DNA of 10,601 nucleotides from Aquiluna sp. (GTDB lineage: Bacteria; Actinomycetota; Actinomycetes; Actinomycetales; Microbacteriaceae): contig JAGYIH010000027.1 in assembly GCA_018402615.1 (NCBI GenBank), forward strand, positions 1 through 10,601, read 5' to 3'. The translations under genes were made by a program, and so were the position numbers. The stretch's first letter is position 1, and the number at the start of each line of letters is the position of its first letter. Below are positions 1-6,335 of the stretch, piece by piece. The notes under the pieces are model-generated. The model did not search any database and was not told the origin of the DNA. It saw only the letters and a program-made list of their open reading frames with translations.

Positions 1-164
1 CGCTGTTTGAAAAAAAGGCTCAGCAGCTTCTTGGCCTTCTGGCCAAGGCAGCCTACAGACCAGTGGCAGAGGCAATGTTTGCCCGCTACAACGGTCCCTG
101 GACTCCACCAATATTGCGTCGCAATGAAGTTTTGGTCGAAGTAGAGCCAATACAAGCGCCATAA
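1..164 (+). CDS. SOUL family haem-binding protein, C-terminal fragment
   Basis: The open frame from base 3 to the TAA at 162-164 encodes the last 53 residues of a protein whose start lies outside the window. The segment with ARYNGPWTPPILRRNEV near the end matches the characteristic C-terminus of SOUL/HBP proteins, where an aromatic, Pro-rich stretch (YNxPWTPxxLRRNEV) leads into the last beta strand. Family members bind haem or porphyrin in eukaryotes; the bacterial role is not established. The downstream acetyltransferase gene starts 8 bases after this stop on the same strand, so the two may be co-transcribed, although the CATAAT box at the stop could be a separate promoter. The family call is from memory of the motif and only the tail is visible. 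Confidence 0.8.
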   Translation, partial: LFEKKAQQLLGLLAKAAYRPVAEAMFARYNGPWTPPILRRNEVLVEVEPIQAP

Positions 165-171
165 TTTAGCA

Positions 172-666
172 ATGTTCTCGATACGCCCAGCCAGAACCAG
201 CGATGTGGCAGCAATTACCAAGATTGCCCAACCCTTGATTGCCCAGAGAATTTTGTTGGGCAAGGAGCTAGTTGAGATCTACGGAGCCATTCAGGAGTTC
301 GTGGTCGCAGAAACGCAAGGGCAGGTGGTTGGCTTTGGAGCACTTCATGTGATGTGGCAAGACCTAGCTGAGGTCAGAACCCTTGCGGTTTCGGAAGACT
401 CGAAGCGCAAGGGCATTGGCGCAGCGATGCTGCGAGAGCTCTTGGAGCGCGCGAAGGTTTTGGGAGTGAGCCGAGTTTTTTGCCTCACCTTCGAAGAGGA
501 GTTCTTCAGATCCCACGGGTTCCAATTGATTTCGGACGTTCCAGTTGATCCCGCCACCTATGCCGAAATGGTTCGCTCCCATGATGACGGAGTTGCTGAG
601 TTTCTGGATTTGGCAAGGGTTAAGCAGAACACGCTTGGAAACTCCCGAATGCTTCTAAAGCTCTAG
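172..666 (+). CDS. argA: Stand-alone GNAT amino-acid N-acetyltransferase (short N-acetylglutamate synthase)
   Basis: This 164-residue single-domain GNAT protein is predicted to acetylate L-glutamate with acetyl-CoA, the first step of arginine synthesis, in the cytoplasm. Visible features are the N-terminal IRPARTSDV strand-helix, the GxGALHVMWQDLAEVRTLAV core strands (about 54-73), the acetyl-CoA pyrophosphate loop around residues 78-84 (KRKGIGA), the LTFEEEFFRSHGF segment (105-117), and a tail with GVAEFLDL and LGNSRMLL. The whole layout, including length and tail, resembles mycobacterial Rv2747, the short ArgA type that lacks the kinase-like domain of E. coli ArgA. No other arginine genes are in the window. 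There is no Shine-Dalgarno site before the ATG; CATAAT (160-165) ends 6 bases upstream, suggesting a leaderless message. Other GNAT substrates cannot be excluded. Confidence 0.82.
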   Translation: MFSIRPARTSDVAAITKIAQPLIAQRILLGKELVEIYGAIQEFVVAETQGQVVGFGALHVMWQDLAEVRTLAVSEDSKRKGIGAAMLRELLERAKVLGVSRVFCLTFEEEFFRSHGFQLISDVPVDPATYAEMVRSHDDGVAEFLDLARVKQNTLGNSRMLLKL

Positions 667-680
667 TTAGATTTAGTTTT

Positions 681-1274
681 ATGAGCGATTCCAATGTTTA
701 TCTGAGGCGACGACTAACAGCTGCCGGCGCCTTTATCGTCTTGGTTTTGCTCATATTTCTGGCTTCGCAGCTGCTCGCCGCTAATGACAACCAAGCAGAG
801 CCCGGGGTAATTGAGACTGCCGAGGCGGAACAGATCAGCCAGGAGATCACGAACTGTCAGCCAGGTGTGGTTGAGGTTGAAGCCTTTATTGGTCGCGGTC
901 CAACGCATGAGGCACTGGTCAATATCCCAGAGGGAGAGCCTGTCTTTCTCTGGTACGAGATCACCAATACCGGCTTTGTTGATTGCATCTTCGATGTTGG
1001 CACCTACGCGACGTTCTTCACCATCACCTCCGGCGAGCAGGTCTTCTACACCTCAAGAGACTGTGATCGAAGTTCAGACTCGAAGCTGCCTACCACCTTG
1101 AAGGCAAATGTTGGCGTTAAGTCCGAAGCGAATGAGTGGCTAAAGGTCTCATCGTCAAGCGAGTATCAGTGCACGGATGGAAATCGAAAGGTGCCCACGG
1201 GCGGAGCGGCTTTTGACGTCCGAGTTGAAGTCTCCGGAGTGATCTCTGAGAAAAAGCGCTTCTACCTGTTTTAG
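681..1274 (+). CDS. Membrane-anchored exported protein of unknown function with four cysteines
   Basis: I do not recognise this 197-residue protein. It starts with a short basic cytoplasmic tail (RRR at 9-11), then one hydrophobic helix (about 14-33), which predicts an N-in/C-out anchor with about 160 residues outside the membrane. The exported part is beta-rich and holds exactly four cysteines (59, 102, 128, 164), compatible with two disulfides. The segment EGEPVFLWYEITNTG (84-98) looks like a strand of an immunoglobulin-like fold, but this is inference. There is no lipobox or sortase motif. It begins 14 bases after the argA stop without a clear ribosome binding site; TAGATT (668-673) ends 7 bases before the ATG. 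Its TAG overlaps the radA stop on the other strand by 4 bases. Confidence 0.8.
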   Translation: MSDSNVYLRRRLTAAGAFIVLVLLIFLASQLLAANDNQAEPGVIETAEAEQISQEITNCQPGVVEVEAFIGRGPTHEALVNIPEGEPVFLWYEITNTGFVDCIFDVGTYATFFTITSGEQVFYTSRDCDRSSDSKLPTTLKANVGVKSEANEWLKVSSSSEYQCTDGNRKVPTGGAAFDVRVEVSGVISEKKRFYLF

Positions 1275-2578
1275 CTAAGTGCAAGCGCAATTGCCTTATT
1301 GAGCTGATTGCTGGAAGAGTCAATTATTTTTTTGTGACCAAGCCTGGTGGCCTCATTTTTACGCTGAGCCGCATTTGTGACTCCGCGAACCTCACCAGAC
1401 AGCGAGATCTCTCCAAAAGCCGCGACCTCCTGAGGCACAGCCTTGTCGCTCACAGCCGAGGCAATTGCTATCGCAATCGCCAAGTCCGCGGCAGGCTCAA
1501 TGATTTTCATGCCACCAACGGTGGACACGTAGACGTCCTTGTCAGCTAGCGAGATGCCAGCTCTGCGTTCCAATACGGCAAGCAGCATGGCGACCCTGGA
1601 GCTATCGACACCATTGGTCACCCTTCTTGGTTGCGGAGTGCTGGAGCGCACCACCAGAGCTTGAATCTCTGCCCGCAGCGCTCGCTTGCCCTCTACCGTG
1701 ACGGTTATGCAGCTGCCCGAGGTATTGGTTTGATTTTCAGAGACAAACAGTGCGCTGGGGTCCGGAACCTCCAAGATGCCATCACCGGTCATCTCGAAGC
1801 AGCCAACCTCATCGGTAGGACCAAAGCGGTTTTTTAGGGTTCTCACAAAACGCAAAGCGGTCTGTCGATCACCTTCGAAGTGGCAAACCACGTCCACCAG
1901 GTGTTCCAGGGTCCTTGGACCTGCAATGGATCCATCCTTGGTGACGTGACCAACCAGCATGACCGGGACTGAGTTTTGCTTGGCCAGCCGAATAAGGTTT
2001 CCGGCAACCTCTCGAACCTGAGCGGGCATGCCCGGTGAGCCATCTATCTCAGCACTGGCAACGGTCTGAACCGAGTCGACTATTAGTAGCTCAGGCCGAA
2101 CCGCCTCAAACTGTCCCAGCACGCTTCCCAGGTCGGTTTCTGCTGCTAGGAACAGGTGCTCGGTGACTGCTCCGGTGCGCTGTGCCCGCATTTTTACCTG
2201 GCTGACCGACTCTTCGGCGGAAACGTAAAGAACGCGCTTGCCGGTTTTCGCCAATCTTGATGCGACCTCAAGCAACAGGGTGGACTTACCAACTCCGGGT
2301 TCTCCCGAGAGCAGGATGGCCGCACCAGCAACCAGGCCGCCACCGAGCACGCGGTCAAACTCGGAAACCGTGGTTGGGGTATAGCCATCGGTTTGGGTTT
2401 CGATCTGCGTTATTGGTCTGGCAATATTGCTGCCAGAAATGTTTATAACCTTGGCCTTGGAGATGCCGTTTTGCTCGGCCAGAGTGCCCCAGGCCTGGCA
2501 ACTACCGCACTGACCAGCCCATTTTGGGGTGGACCAGCCACACTCTGCGCAGCGGTAATCAACTTTGGTCTTGGCCAT
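1271..2578 (-). CDS. radA: DNA repair protein RadA (RecA-like branch-migration ATPase)
   Basis: RadA processes recombination intermediates: it promotes branch migration with RecA during DNA repair. The 435 residues show the full family architecture. These are a four-cysteine zinc finger (C10, C13, C24, C27), a Walker A motif GEPGVGKST (92-100), a Walker B segment ending in D at LLIVDSVQT (164-172), the RadA-specific KNRFG motif (249-253), and a C-terminal Lon-protease-like domain (about 290-435) that in RadA has no protease activity. Length is normal and all key motifs are intact. The start codon lacks a Shine-Dalgarno site; on the minus strand TAGTTT lies 6 bases before the ATG, compatible with a leaderless message. 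The gene is divergent from the CPBP protease gene and converges on the exported protein gene. Confidence 0.97.
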   Translation of the reverse strand: MAKTKVDYRCAECGWSTPKWAGQCGSCQAWGTLAEQNGISKAKVINISGSNIARPITQIETQTDGYTPTTVSEFDRVLGGGLVAGAAILLSGEPGVGKSTLLLEVASRLAKTGKRVLYVSAEESVSQVKMRAQRTGAVTEHLFLAAETDLGSVLGQFEAVRPELLIVDSVQTVASAEIDGSPGMPAQVREVAGNLIRLAKQNSVPVMLVGHVTKDGSIAGPRTLEHLVDVVCHFEGDRQTALRFVRTLKNRFGPTDEVGCFEMTGDGILEVPDPSALFVSENQTNTSGSCITVTVEGKRALRAEIQALVVRSSTPQPRRVTNGVDSSRVAMLLAVLERRAGISLADKDVYVSTVGGMKIIEPAADLAIAIAIASAVSDKAVPQEVAAFGEISLSGEVRGVTNAAQRKNEATRLGHKKIIDSSSNQLNKAIALALS

Positions 2579-2590
2579 TTTCTAAAACTA
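2579..2590 (-). promoter_or_regulatory. Candidate -10 box for leaderless radA transcription
   Basis: Read on the minus strand, TAGTTT (2590-2585) is followed by six bases and then the radA ATG. No purine-rich ribosome binding site precedes the ATG. A transcript starting at the A of the ATG would fit the usual -10 to start distance. I could not find a convincing -35 hexamer 16-18 bases further upstream, so confidence is limited. Confidence 0.35.
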
Positions 2591-2650
2591 CCGTGCAGCA
2601 CCCCCACCTAAACTTCGTTATTGCACAACTTTTTCTGGTCGGAGCGACAA

Positions 2651-3376
2651 ATGCGCAAACACTCCTTTGAGTTCTGGTTGGTGCTGATGCTCTCGCTGGG
2701 AGCCAGCACCATCTACTCTCTGCTGAGTCTCGCGCGCAAGCTCACCTCGGAGCAGGGGCTGGCGGGCAGCGTAACGACGATTAACCGCCCCCTGGCTCAG
2801 GTGCCCTGGCTGGATCTTCTAAGCCAGCTGGCGCAGATCTCACTGTCCCTGGTGCCGGTGCTACTGGCACTGTATTTTCTGAATCTCGATGGCATAAAGA
2901 TCGGCGTATTACCCAGAGCCAAAGATTGGCTTTGGGGACTTGGTTTGCCACTTCTGATCGGCATTCCAGGCATAGCGCTTTACTGGTTCGCACTTGAGTG
3001 GGGATTGACATCGAGAATCGTGCCCAGTGCCTTGAACGAGAACTGGTGGACGATTCCAATCCTGGTTTTGGCCGCCTTGCGAGCCGGCCTGCAGGAAGAA
3101 ATAATCGCGGTTGGATTTTTCATTAAGAAACTCGGGCTGATTAGGCCGGGTTGGGGAATGTGGAGCGTGATTGTTCTTGGCGCGCTGTTTCGGGCGAGCT
3201 ATCACCTCTACCAGGGCTACAGCGCATTCTTGGGAAACTTTGTGATGGGGCTGGTTTTTGGGTACCTGTTTTTCCGATATCAAAGGGTTGCTCCGCTAAT
3301 AATTGCCCACACCGCCATGAACACGGCGACCTTTGTTGGTTACCCGCTAATCGCAGACTTTCTTCCTGGAGCCTAG
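2651..3376 (+). CDS. CPBP family intramembrane glutamic endopeptidase
   Basis: This 241-residue polytopic membrane protein belongs to the CPBP/Abi (Rce1-like) family of intramembrane proteases, whose substrates in actinobacteria are mostly unknown. The three family motifs are visible: the glutamate pair E149-E150 (LQEEIIAVGF), an FRASYHLYQG motif with H185, and HTAMN with H220 and N224. Hydrophobic helices lie at about 8-26, 54-78, 92-113, 133-147, 170-187, 194-208 and 215-235. The ATG at 2651 was chosen because GGAG (2641-2644) sits 6 bases before it. An upstream in-frame TTG (2621) would add ten residues but has no such site. The usual EExxxR arginine is replaced (EEIIAVG), which I recall as common in actinobacterial members. 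It ends 10 bases before proC, suggesting an operon. Confidence 0.88.
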   Translation: MRKHSFEFWLVLMLSLGASTIYSLLSLARKLTSEQGLAGSVTTINRPLAQVPWLDLLSQLAQISLSLVPVLLALYFLNLDGIKIGVLPRAKDWLWGLGLPLLIGIPGIALYWFALEWGLTSRIVPSALNENWWTIPILVLAALRAGLQEEIIAVGFFIKKLGLIRPGWGMWSVIVLGALFRASYHLYQGYSAFLGNFVMGLVFGYLFFRYQRVAPLIIAHTAMNTATFVGYPLIADFLPGA

Positions 3377-3386
3377 GATTTCCTAA

Positions 3387-4217
3387 ATGGACAAGCTGAG
3401 GGTTTGCTTTTTGGGTACCGGGTCAATGGGCTCGGCAGTGCTGCACGGTCTGATTGCGTCCGGCCACCCCAAGTTGCTAATTTCGGCAACCACTAACTCC
3501 ACTGCAACTGCCGCCAAACTGCGCGAGCTTGGCATTAGCGCTATGGCTGTCGAAGAATCCCAGGATGCCAATGCTTTGATGTCTGCCGATGCCGATCTGA
3601 TAGTGCTGGGCGTCAAGCCCAACAACGTGGCAAAAGTCCTGACTGAGATTGCGGACGAGATTGGCAAAAACGCCGTCGTGATTTCGATGGCAGCCGGATT
3701 TTCGCTTGAGTCCATGGCGCAAACTTTGCCAGATAACCCAAACCTGATCCGCACCATGCCCAATACCCCTTCACTGGTGGGCAAGGGCGTGACCGGCCTA
3801 AGTGTTGGACCGAACTGCTCCAAGGAGGCCAGCGAGGCAGCCGCAGAGCTGTTCGCTGCAGTTGGTTCGGTAATTGAAATTCCTGAAGAAAAGATAAATC
3901 CCCTCAGTGCCATTTCCGGATCGGGTCCGGCTTGGGTCTATTACTTCATCGAGCAGTGGGAAGAGATCGCGATTGCCCAGGGCTTTTCCAAGGAACAGGC
4001 CGAGCTTATGGTTCGGGGGACCTTTGAGGGAGCACTGGAGCTTCTTGCAAGAGCAGAAAAAGAACCCTGGGAACTTCGAAAGAATGTGTCCAGCCCTGGA
4101 GGAACAACCGAGCAAATCATCAAGACCTTTGAAAATGCCAAACTGCAAGAGGTCTTTGCGGCCGGCCTGGAAGCGGCAGTTTTAAGAGCAGAAGAAATTG
4201 CACGCTCAGGGCAATAG
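3387..4217 (+). CDS. proC: Pyrroline-5-carboxylate reductase
   Basis: ProC reduces 1-pyrroline-5-carboxylate to L-proline with NAD(P)H, the last step of proline synthesis, in the cytoplasm. The 276-residue protein has the N-terminal Rossmann motif GTGSMG (10-15), the central RTMPNTP motif (122-128), the helical dimerisation domain with SAISGSGPA (174-182), and the SPGGTT substrate loop (236-241). Length and motifs are those of a full active enzyme. It follows the CPBP gene by 10 bases and precedes the winged-helix gene by 9, so an operon is likely. The ATG has only a weak AGGA (3375-3378). A TAGGAT box ending 7 bases before the ATG could drive a leaderless message, but it overlaps the preceding TAG stop, so the match may be coincidental. 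Confidence 0.97.
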   Translation: MDKLRVCFLGTGSMGSAVLHGLIASGHPKLLISATTNSTATAAKLRELGISAMAVEESQDANALMSADADLIVLGVKPNNVAKVLTEIADEIGKNAVVISMAAGFSLESMAQTLPDNPNLIRTMPNTPSLVGKGVTGLSVGPNCSKEASEAAAELFAAVGSVIEIPEEKINPLSAISGSGPAWVYYFIEQWEEIAIAQGFSKEQAELMVRGTFEGALELLARAEKEPWELRKNVSSPGGTTEQIIKTFENAKLQEVFAAGLEAAVLRAEEIARSGQ

Positions 4218-4226
4218 GCTTGAGAT

Positions 4227-4835
4227 ATGGCAGATATTTTTGAAGCAATCGCAGATTCGACCAGACGTCAACTTCTAGAGACGTTGCTCGCTTCCCACCT
4301 GGTTGGTGGCACCGGCGAACTAACGGTTACCGAGCTGGTGGAGAAAACAGGTTTTGGTCAGCCCACAGTTTCTAAGCACCTCAAGACGCTTCGCGAGGTT
4401 GGTTTGGTAACTGCTCGCGAGGACGGTCAAAAGCGCTTCTACAGCGTCACGCCAGAACCACTCGAGGAAATCGAAGACTGGATGATCAACTTTTTGTCCC
4501 TTGGTTTTGATGACGATGATGAGGGCGAGGACGACCTCGCACAGAATCTTTCGCTCGCTGGCGAGAAACTCGGGCACTGGATAACAGAGCGAGGCGGCTG
4601 GCTGGCAAGTGAGCTTAAGTCAAGGGCAGATGAGCTTGACGTTGACTTCGATGCCAAGGAGCTCGGGCGCAGGCTGGGACGAAAACTGGCCGAGGCAAAA
4701 ACCGAAGCAGAGTCCTCGGTAAAAGACTTTGAAAAACTTGCAAAGCAAAAAGTTGAAGAGGTCGTGGATGATGTTCGTTCCGAAGCCTCTCATTTTGCGG
4801 GCGAGGTCAGAAGCAAGGTAAAGAAGACTCAGTAA
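4227..4835 (+). CDS. ArsR-like winged-helix transcriptional regulator with long charged C-terminal extension
   Basis: Residues 1-90 form an ArsR-type winged-helix domain: the opening IFEAIADSTRRQLLETL helix, a recognition region FGQPTVSKHLKTLREVGLV (43-61), and a wing with REDGQKRFYSV. No cysteine pair for metal sensing is present, so it is not a typical SmtB/ArsR metal sensor. An acidic tract (DDDDEGEDD, 95-103) follows, then about 100 residues of highly charged, Ala/Lys/Glu-rich predicted helix, probably coiled coil. ArsR proteins are usually about 100-120 residues, so half of this 202-residue protein is extension. A regulator of this kind between proC and bS22 is, as I recall, typical of this actinobacterial locus. 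Its targets are unknown. TAGGCT (4215-4220) lies 6 bases before the ATG and overlaps the proC stop. Confidence 0.85.
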   Translation: MADIFEAIADSTRRQLLETLLASHLVGGTGELTVTELVEKTGFGQPTVSKHLKTLREVGLVTAREDGQKRFYSVTPEPLEEIEDWMINFLSLGFDDDDEGEDDLAQNLSLAGEKLGHWITERGGWLASELKSRADELDVDFDAKELGRRLGRKLAEAKTEAESSVKDFEKLAKQKVEEVVDDVRSEASHFAGEVRSKVKKTQ

Positions 4836-4875
4836 CCCCAAGTCCCGGGGCTTTGAGAGGTTTTAAAGACCGAGG

Positions 4876-4904
4876 TTGAGCGACTGGGGCGCAAGGGCTA
4901 GAGT
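4876..4904 (+). promoter_or_regulatory. Candidate promoter of the bS22 gene
   Basis: TTGAGC (4876-4881) and TAGAGT (4899-4904) are separated by 17 bases. Both match four of six bases of the sigma70/HrdB consensus. A start about 7 bases downstream would give a leader of roughly 40 bases before the bS22 TTG codon, containing its GAGG ribosome binding site. The 114-base gap after the winged-helix gene supports independent transcription of this highly expressed ribosomal gene. Confidence 0.55.
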
Positions 4905-4949
4905 TATCAGGTTGTCCGATTGGGCAAAATCAAGTTTTGTGAGGTTCTA

Positions 4950-5048
4950 TTGGGTTCAGTAATCAAGAAGCGCCGCAAGCGTATGTCGAAGAAGAAGCAC
5001 CGCAAGCTGCTTCGTAAGACTCGCCACCAGCGTCGCAACAAGAAGTAA
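4950..5048 (+). CDS. Ribosomal small-subunit protein bS22 (AURKAIP1/COX24 domain)
   Basis: This 32-residue protein, almost all Lys and Arg, matches the actinobacterial bS22 peptide. It begins [12 protein letters not shown] and continues [13 protein letters not shown]. In mycobacterial ribosome structures this peptide sits in the 30S subunit near the decoding region; the same motif is found in mitochondrial AURKAIP1. The gene uses a TTG start at 4950, five bases after GAGG (4941-4944). An in-frame ATG at codon 12 would remove the conserved [10 protein letters not shown] segment, so TTG is the better start. It is small enough to be missed by automatic gene finding. It has its own promoter and is followed 14 bases after the stop by a strong terminator. 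Confidence 0.95.
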   Translation: MGSVIKKRRKRMSKKKHRKLLRKTRHQRRNKK

Positions 5049-5062
5049 GTCTTTTCAGATAG

Positions 5063-5090
5063 CCCGCCCTCAGGGGCGGGTTTTCTATTT
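5063..5090 (+). terminator. Rho-independent terminator after bS22
   Basis: A perfect 7-base-pair G+C stem, CCCGCCC (5063-5069) with GGGCGGG (5074-5080), closes a TCAG loop and is followed by TTTTCTATTT. This is a classic intrinsic terminator for the plus strand. The T tract runs over the stop codon of the HAD gene coming the other way (5085-5087). For minus-strand transcripts the hairpin follows that stop directly but lacks a T run, so it may only act as a 3' protecting hairpin there. Confidence 0.88.
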
Positions 5091-5792
5091 ACTAAGTTCT
5101 TTGCGCTTGAACCTCAGAATGTCCCAGCCCGCTGCGTCGGCATATCTTTTGAGCACTTTGTCCGGGTTCACGACAATTGGGTTACCAACCAGGGTCAATA
5201 GCGGCAAGTCATTCACTGAGTCCGAGTAGGCAAACGAGCGCTTCAAGCTAATGTTGCGCTCCTTGGCAAGTTTGCGCGCAGCTTTGCGCTTGGCCTGGCC
5301 GTGAAGCGGATCCCCCACCAGCTTGCCGGTCAACACCCCATCCTGGTGATCAACAATGGTCCCAAGTGCGCCGGTGGCACCAATGTCATCGGCAATTAGC
5401 TGCGCTAGTTCCTGCGGGGCTGCCGTGATCAACCAAACCTCGTGACCCAGTGCCAGGTGCTCTTTGACGGCCCTGACGGTGCCAGGCCAAAGCCTTGGTT
5501 GGATTTCTTCCTTATAGACCTTGGGCATTAGGTCTCGAAGTTCGGCGATTGAGTGTCCCTTGGTGATCGAGAGTGCTCTGTCCTTAAAGCCAGCCATAGT
5601 GCTGTTTTTCTCACCGCGACGAACAAACATCACCTGCTCGTAGGCAAAGCGCCAGAGGTCCCTGCGCTTTAGTGCACCACCCGCGAATGCCACCTTCCCA
5701 AAAAGAATCGAGGTTGAGCCACGCACCAGCGTGTTATCAACATCAAAGAACGCAGCTTCGATTTTGTGTGGCTTTGGCTCACTCTCGGGCAT
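5085..5792 (-). CDS. HAD-IB family phosphatase (SerB-like)
   Basis: This 235-residue protein is a haloacid dehalogenase superfamily phosphatase of subfamily IB, related to phosphoserine phosphatase. Motif I is D17-V-D19-N-T21 with the nucleophile and general acid; motif II is T123 in LITAAP; K168 fits motif III; motif IV is YSDSVND (189-195) with D191 and D195. Residues about 30-110 form the helical C1 cap that selects the substrate, which is unknown; such proteins are often annotated as HAD-IB hydrolases near the glutaredoxin-like gene in actinobacteria. All catalytic residues are present. The ATG lacks a Shine-Dalgarno site; on the minus strand TAGACT lies 6 bases before it. It is divergent from the glutaredoxin-like gene, with 43 bases between the starts. 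Confidence 0.92.
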   Translation of the reverse strand: MPESEPKPHKIEAAFFDVDNTLVRGSTSILFGKVAFAGGALKRRDLWRFAYEQVMFVRRGEKNSTMAGFKDRALSITKGHSIAELRDLMPKVYKEEIQPRLWPGTVRAVKEHLALGHEVWLITAAPQELAQLIADDIGATGALGTIVDHQDGVLTGKLVGDPLHGQAKRKAARKLAKERNISLKRSFAYSDSVNDLPLLTLVGNPIVVNPDKVLKRYADAAGWDILRFKRKELSK

Positions 5793-5798
5793 TAGCTC

Positions 5799-5835
5799 AG
5801 TCTAGAACCCATGGAGGTTGGCTTAGTCTTTATGG
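5799..5835. promoter_or_regulatory. Divergent pair of candidate leaderless -10 boxes
   Basis: Two TAnnnT boxes point outward in the 43-base gap. On the minus strand TAGACT (5804-5799) is six bases before the HAD ATG. On the plus strand TAGTCT (5824-5829) is six bases before the GTG of the glutaredoxin-like gene. The symmetry and identical spacing suggest two leaderless promoters, though no good -35 hexamers are seen. A GGAGG at 5813-5817 is 18 bases from the GTG, too far to be its ribosome binding site. Confidence 0.45.
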
Positions 5836-6108
5836 GTGACCGTTCAACTTCTGCTAACCATGGTTTCTCGTTCTGGTTGTCACCTATGCGACGAGGCGGA
5901 AGATGCCCTAGCCCGCGTTATCGGCCGCTTCAACGCTGAGTACCCAGATGTTGGCTACCAGGTTGAGCGGCTAGATGTTGATGAAGACCCTGAGCTATTG
6001 GCTAAGTACTCGGACGAGGTCCCGGTGCTACTTTTGAACGGTAGGCAGTTGGCGTTTTGGCGCATTGACGAGAAGCGAGTATTCAGCGCTATGGAGGCGG
6101 AGCTTTGA
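5836..6108 (+). CDS. Glutaredoxin-like (thioredoxin-fold) protein with CHLC motif
   Basis: This 90-residue thioredoxin-fold protein carries the redox motif C15-H-L-C18 straight after the first beta strand (VQLLLTMVSRSG) and a cis-proline at P63 (EVPVL). It belongs to the small DUF836-type glutaredoxin-like family, whose members are found in many actinobacteria and act as thiol-disulfide proteins of undefined partner. Cytoplasmic; no signal sequence. The GTG at 5836 is preferred because it gives the complete first strand and lies six bases after TAGTCT; an internal ATG (codon 9) would cut into the strand. Its 3' end carries GGAGG (6093-6097), which serves the overlapping small membrane protein gene. 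In other actinobacteria rex and hemA often follow; here they do not. Confidence 0.88.
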   Translation: MTVQLLLTMVSRSGCHLCDEAEDALARVIGRFNAEYPDVGYQVERLDVDEDPELLAKYSDEVPVLLLNGRQLAFWRIDEKRVFSAMEAEL

Positions 6109-6230
6109 AGATCTTTCTTTGGGTTATGAAAAACTTCTGGTTTCCAATCTTGGTAGCGATTCTGGGTTTGTTCTCGTCTAAATACCCATGGGCAAAAAAG
6201 ATTCACACAGCCCTAAAAAACGTCAAGTAG
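6105..6230 (+). CDS. Small single-helix membrane protein (41 residues)
   Basis: I do not recognise this protein. The frame opens with TTG at 6105, overlapping the TGA of the glutaredoxin-like gene (TTGA), and ends with TAG at 6228-6230. GGAGG (6093-6097) lies 7 bases before the TTG, an optimal ribosome binding site inside the upstream gene, which implies translational coupling. The product has one hydrophobic helix (about 2-23, with FLWVM and FWFPILVAILGLF) and a basic tail (KYPWAKKIHTALKNVK), the usual pattern of a small inner-membrane protein with its tail in the cytoplasm. An internal ATG (codon 8) would leave 34 residues but lacks a ribosome binding site. The evidence for translation is the ribosome binding site and overlap, not homology. 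Confidence 0.6.
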   Translation: MKIFLWVMKNFWFPILVAILGLFSSKYPWAKKIHTALKNVK

Positions 6231-6295
6231 TTCACAGCTTTTTAGACCCGCAGCCCAATTCGCAGAATTCTTGCAACACTGATTTGCATGAATTT

Positions 6296-6316
6296 ATCTA
6301 TACTTTATGCATCGAC
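6296..6316 (+). promoter_or_regulatory. vapB: Promoter/operator region of the first vapBC operon
   Basis: TATACT (6299-6304) is a good -10 box. It lies within TCTATACTTT (6297-6306), a 10-mer also present before the second vapB. Downstream, CATCGAC (6310-6316) is an imperfect inverted copy of ATCTATA (6296-6302). By analogy with the perfect dyad at the second locus this is a degenerate operator, probably bound by the VapBC complex. The -35 is unclear; TTGCAA at 6271-6276 is too far from this -10. Confidence 0.5.
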
Positions 6317-6335
6317 AACTTCCTGGGAGGCAGCG

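Noticed and set aside
2621..2650. In-frame TTG start ten codons upstream of the CPBP protease ATG.
   Set aside because: There is no ribosome binding site, whereas GGAG is correctly placed before the ATG at 2651. The added residues are not membrane-like.
2909..3283. A 124-codon open frame on the minus strand under the CPBP gene, and similar long antisense frames elsewhere (3383-3913, 3798-4148, 8764-9192).
   Set aside because: The products have low-complexity, unfamily-like composition and lie wholly antisense to genes with clear motifs. They have no ribosome binding sites and are taken as shadows.
4836..4865. Possible hairpin CCCC-AAGTCCC-GGGG after the winged-helix gene as a terminator.
   Set aside because: The stem is only four base pairs and the following sequence (CTTTGAGAGGTTTT) is not a proper T tract. 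A weak pause is possible, but it is not supported as a terminator.
5832..5870. ATG at 5832 just before the GTG of the glutaredoxin-like gene.
   Set aside because: It is in another frame that gives no sensible protein and shifts out of the CHLC-containing frame.
6288..6335. Upstream in-frame ATG that would lengthen the first VapB by 16 residues.
   Set aside because: It lies before the -10 box and shared 10-mer and has no ribosome binding site. The ATG at 6336 follows GGGAGG at good spacing and gives the normal VapB N-terminus.
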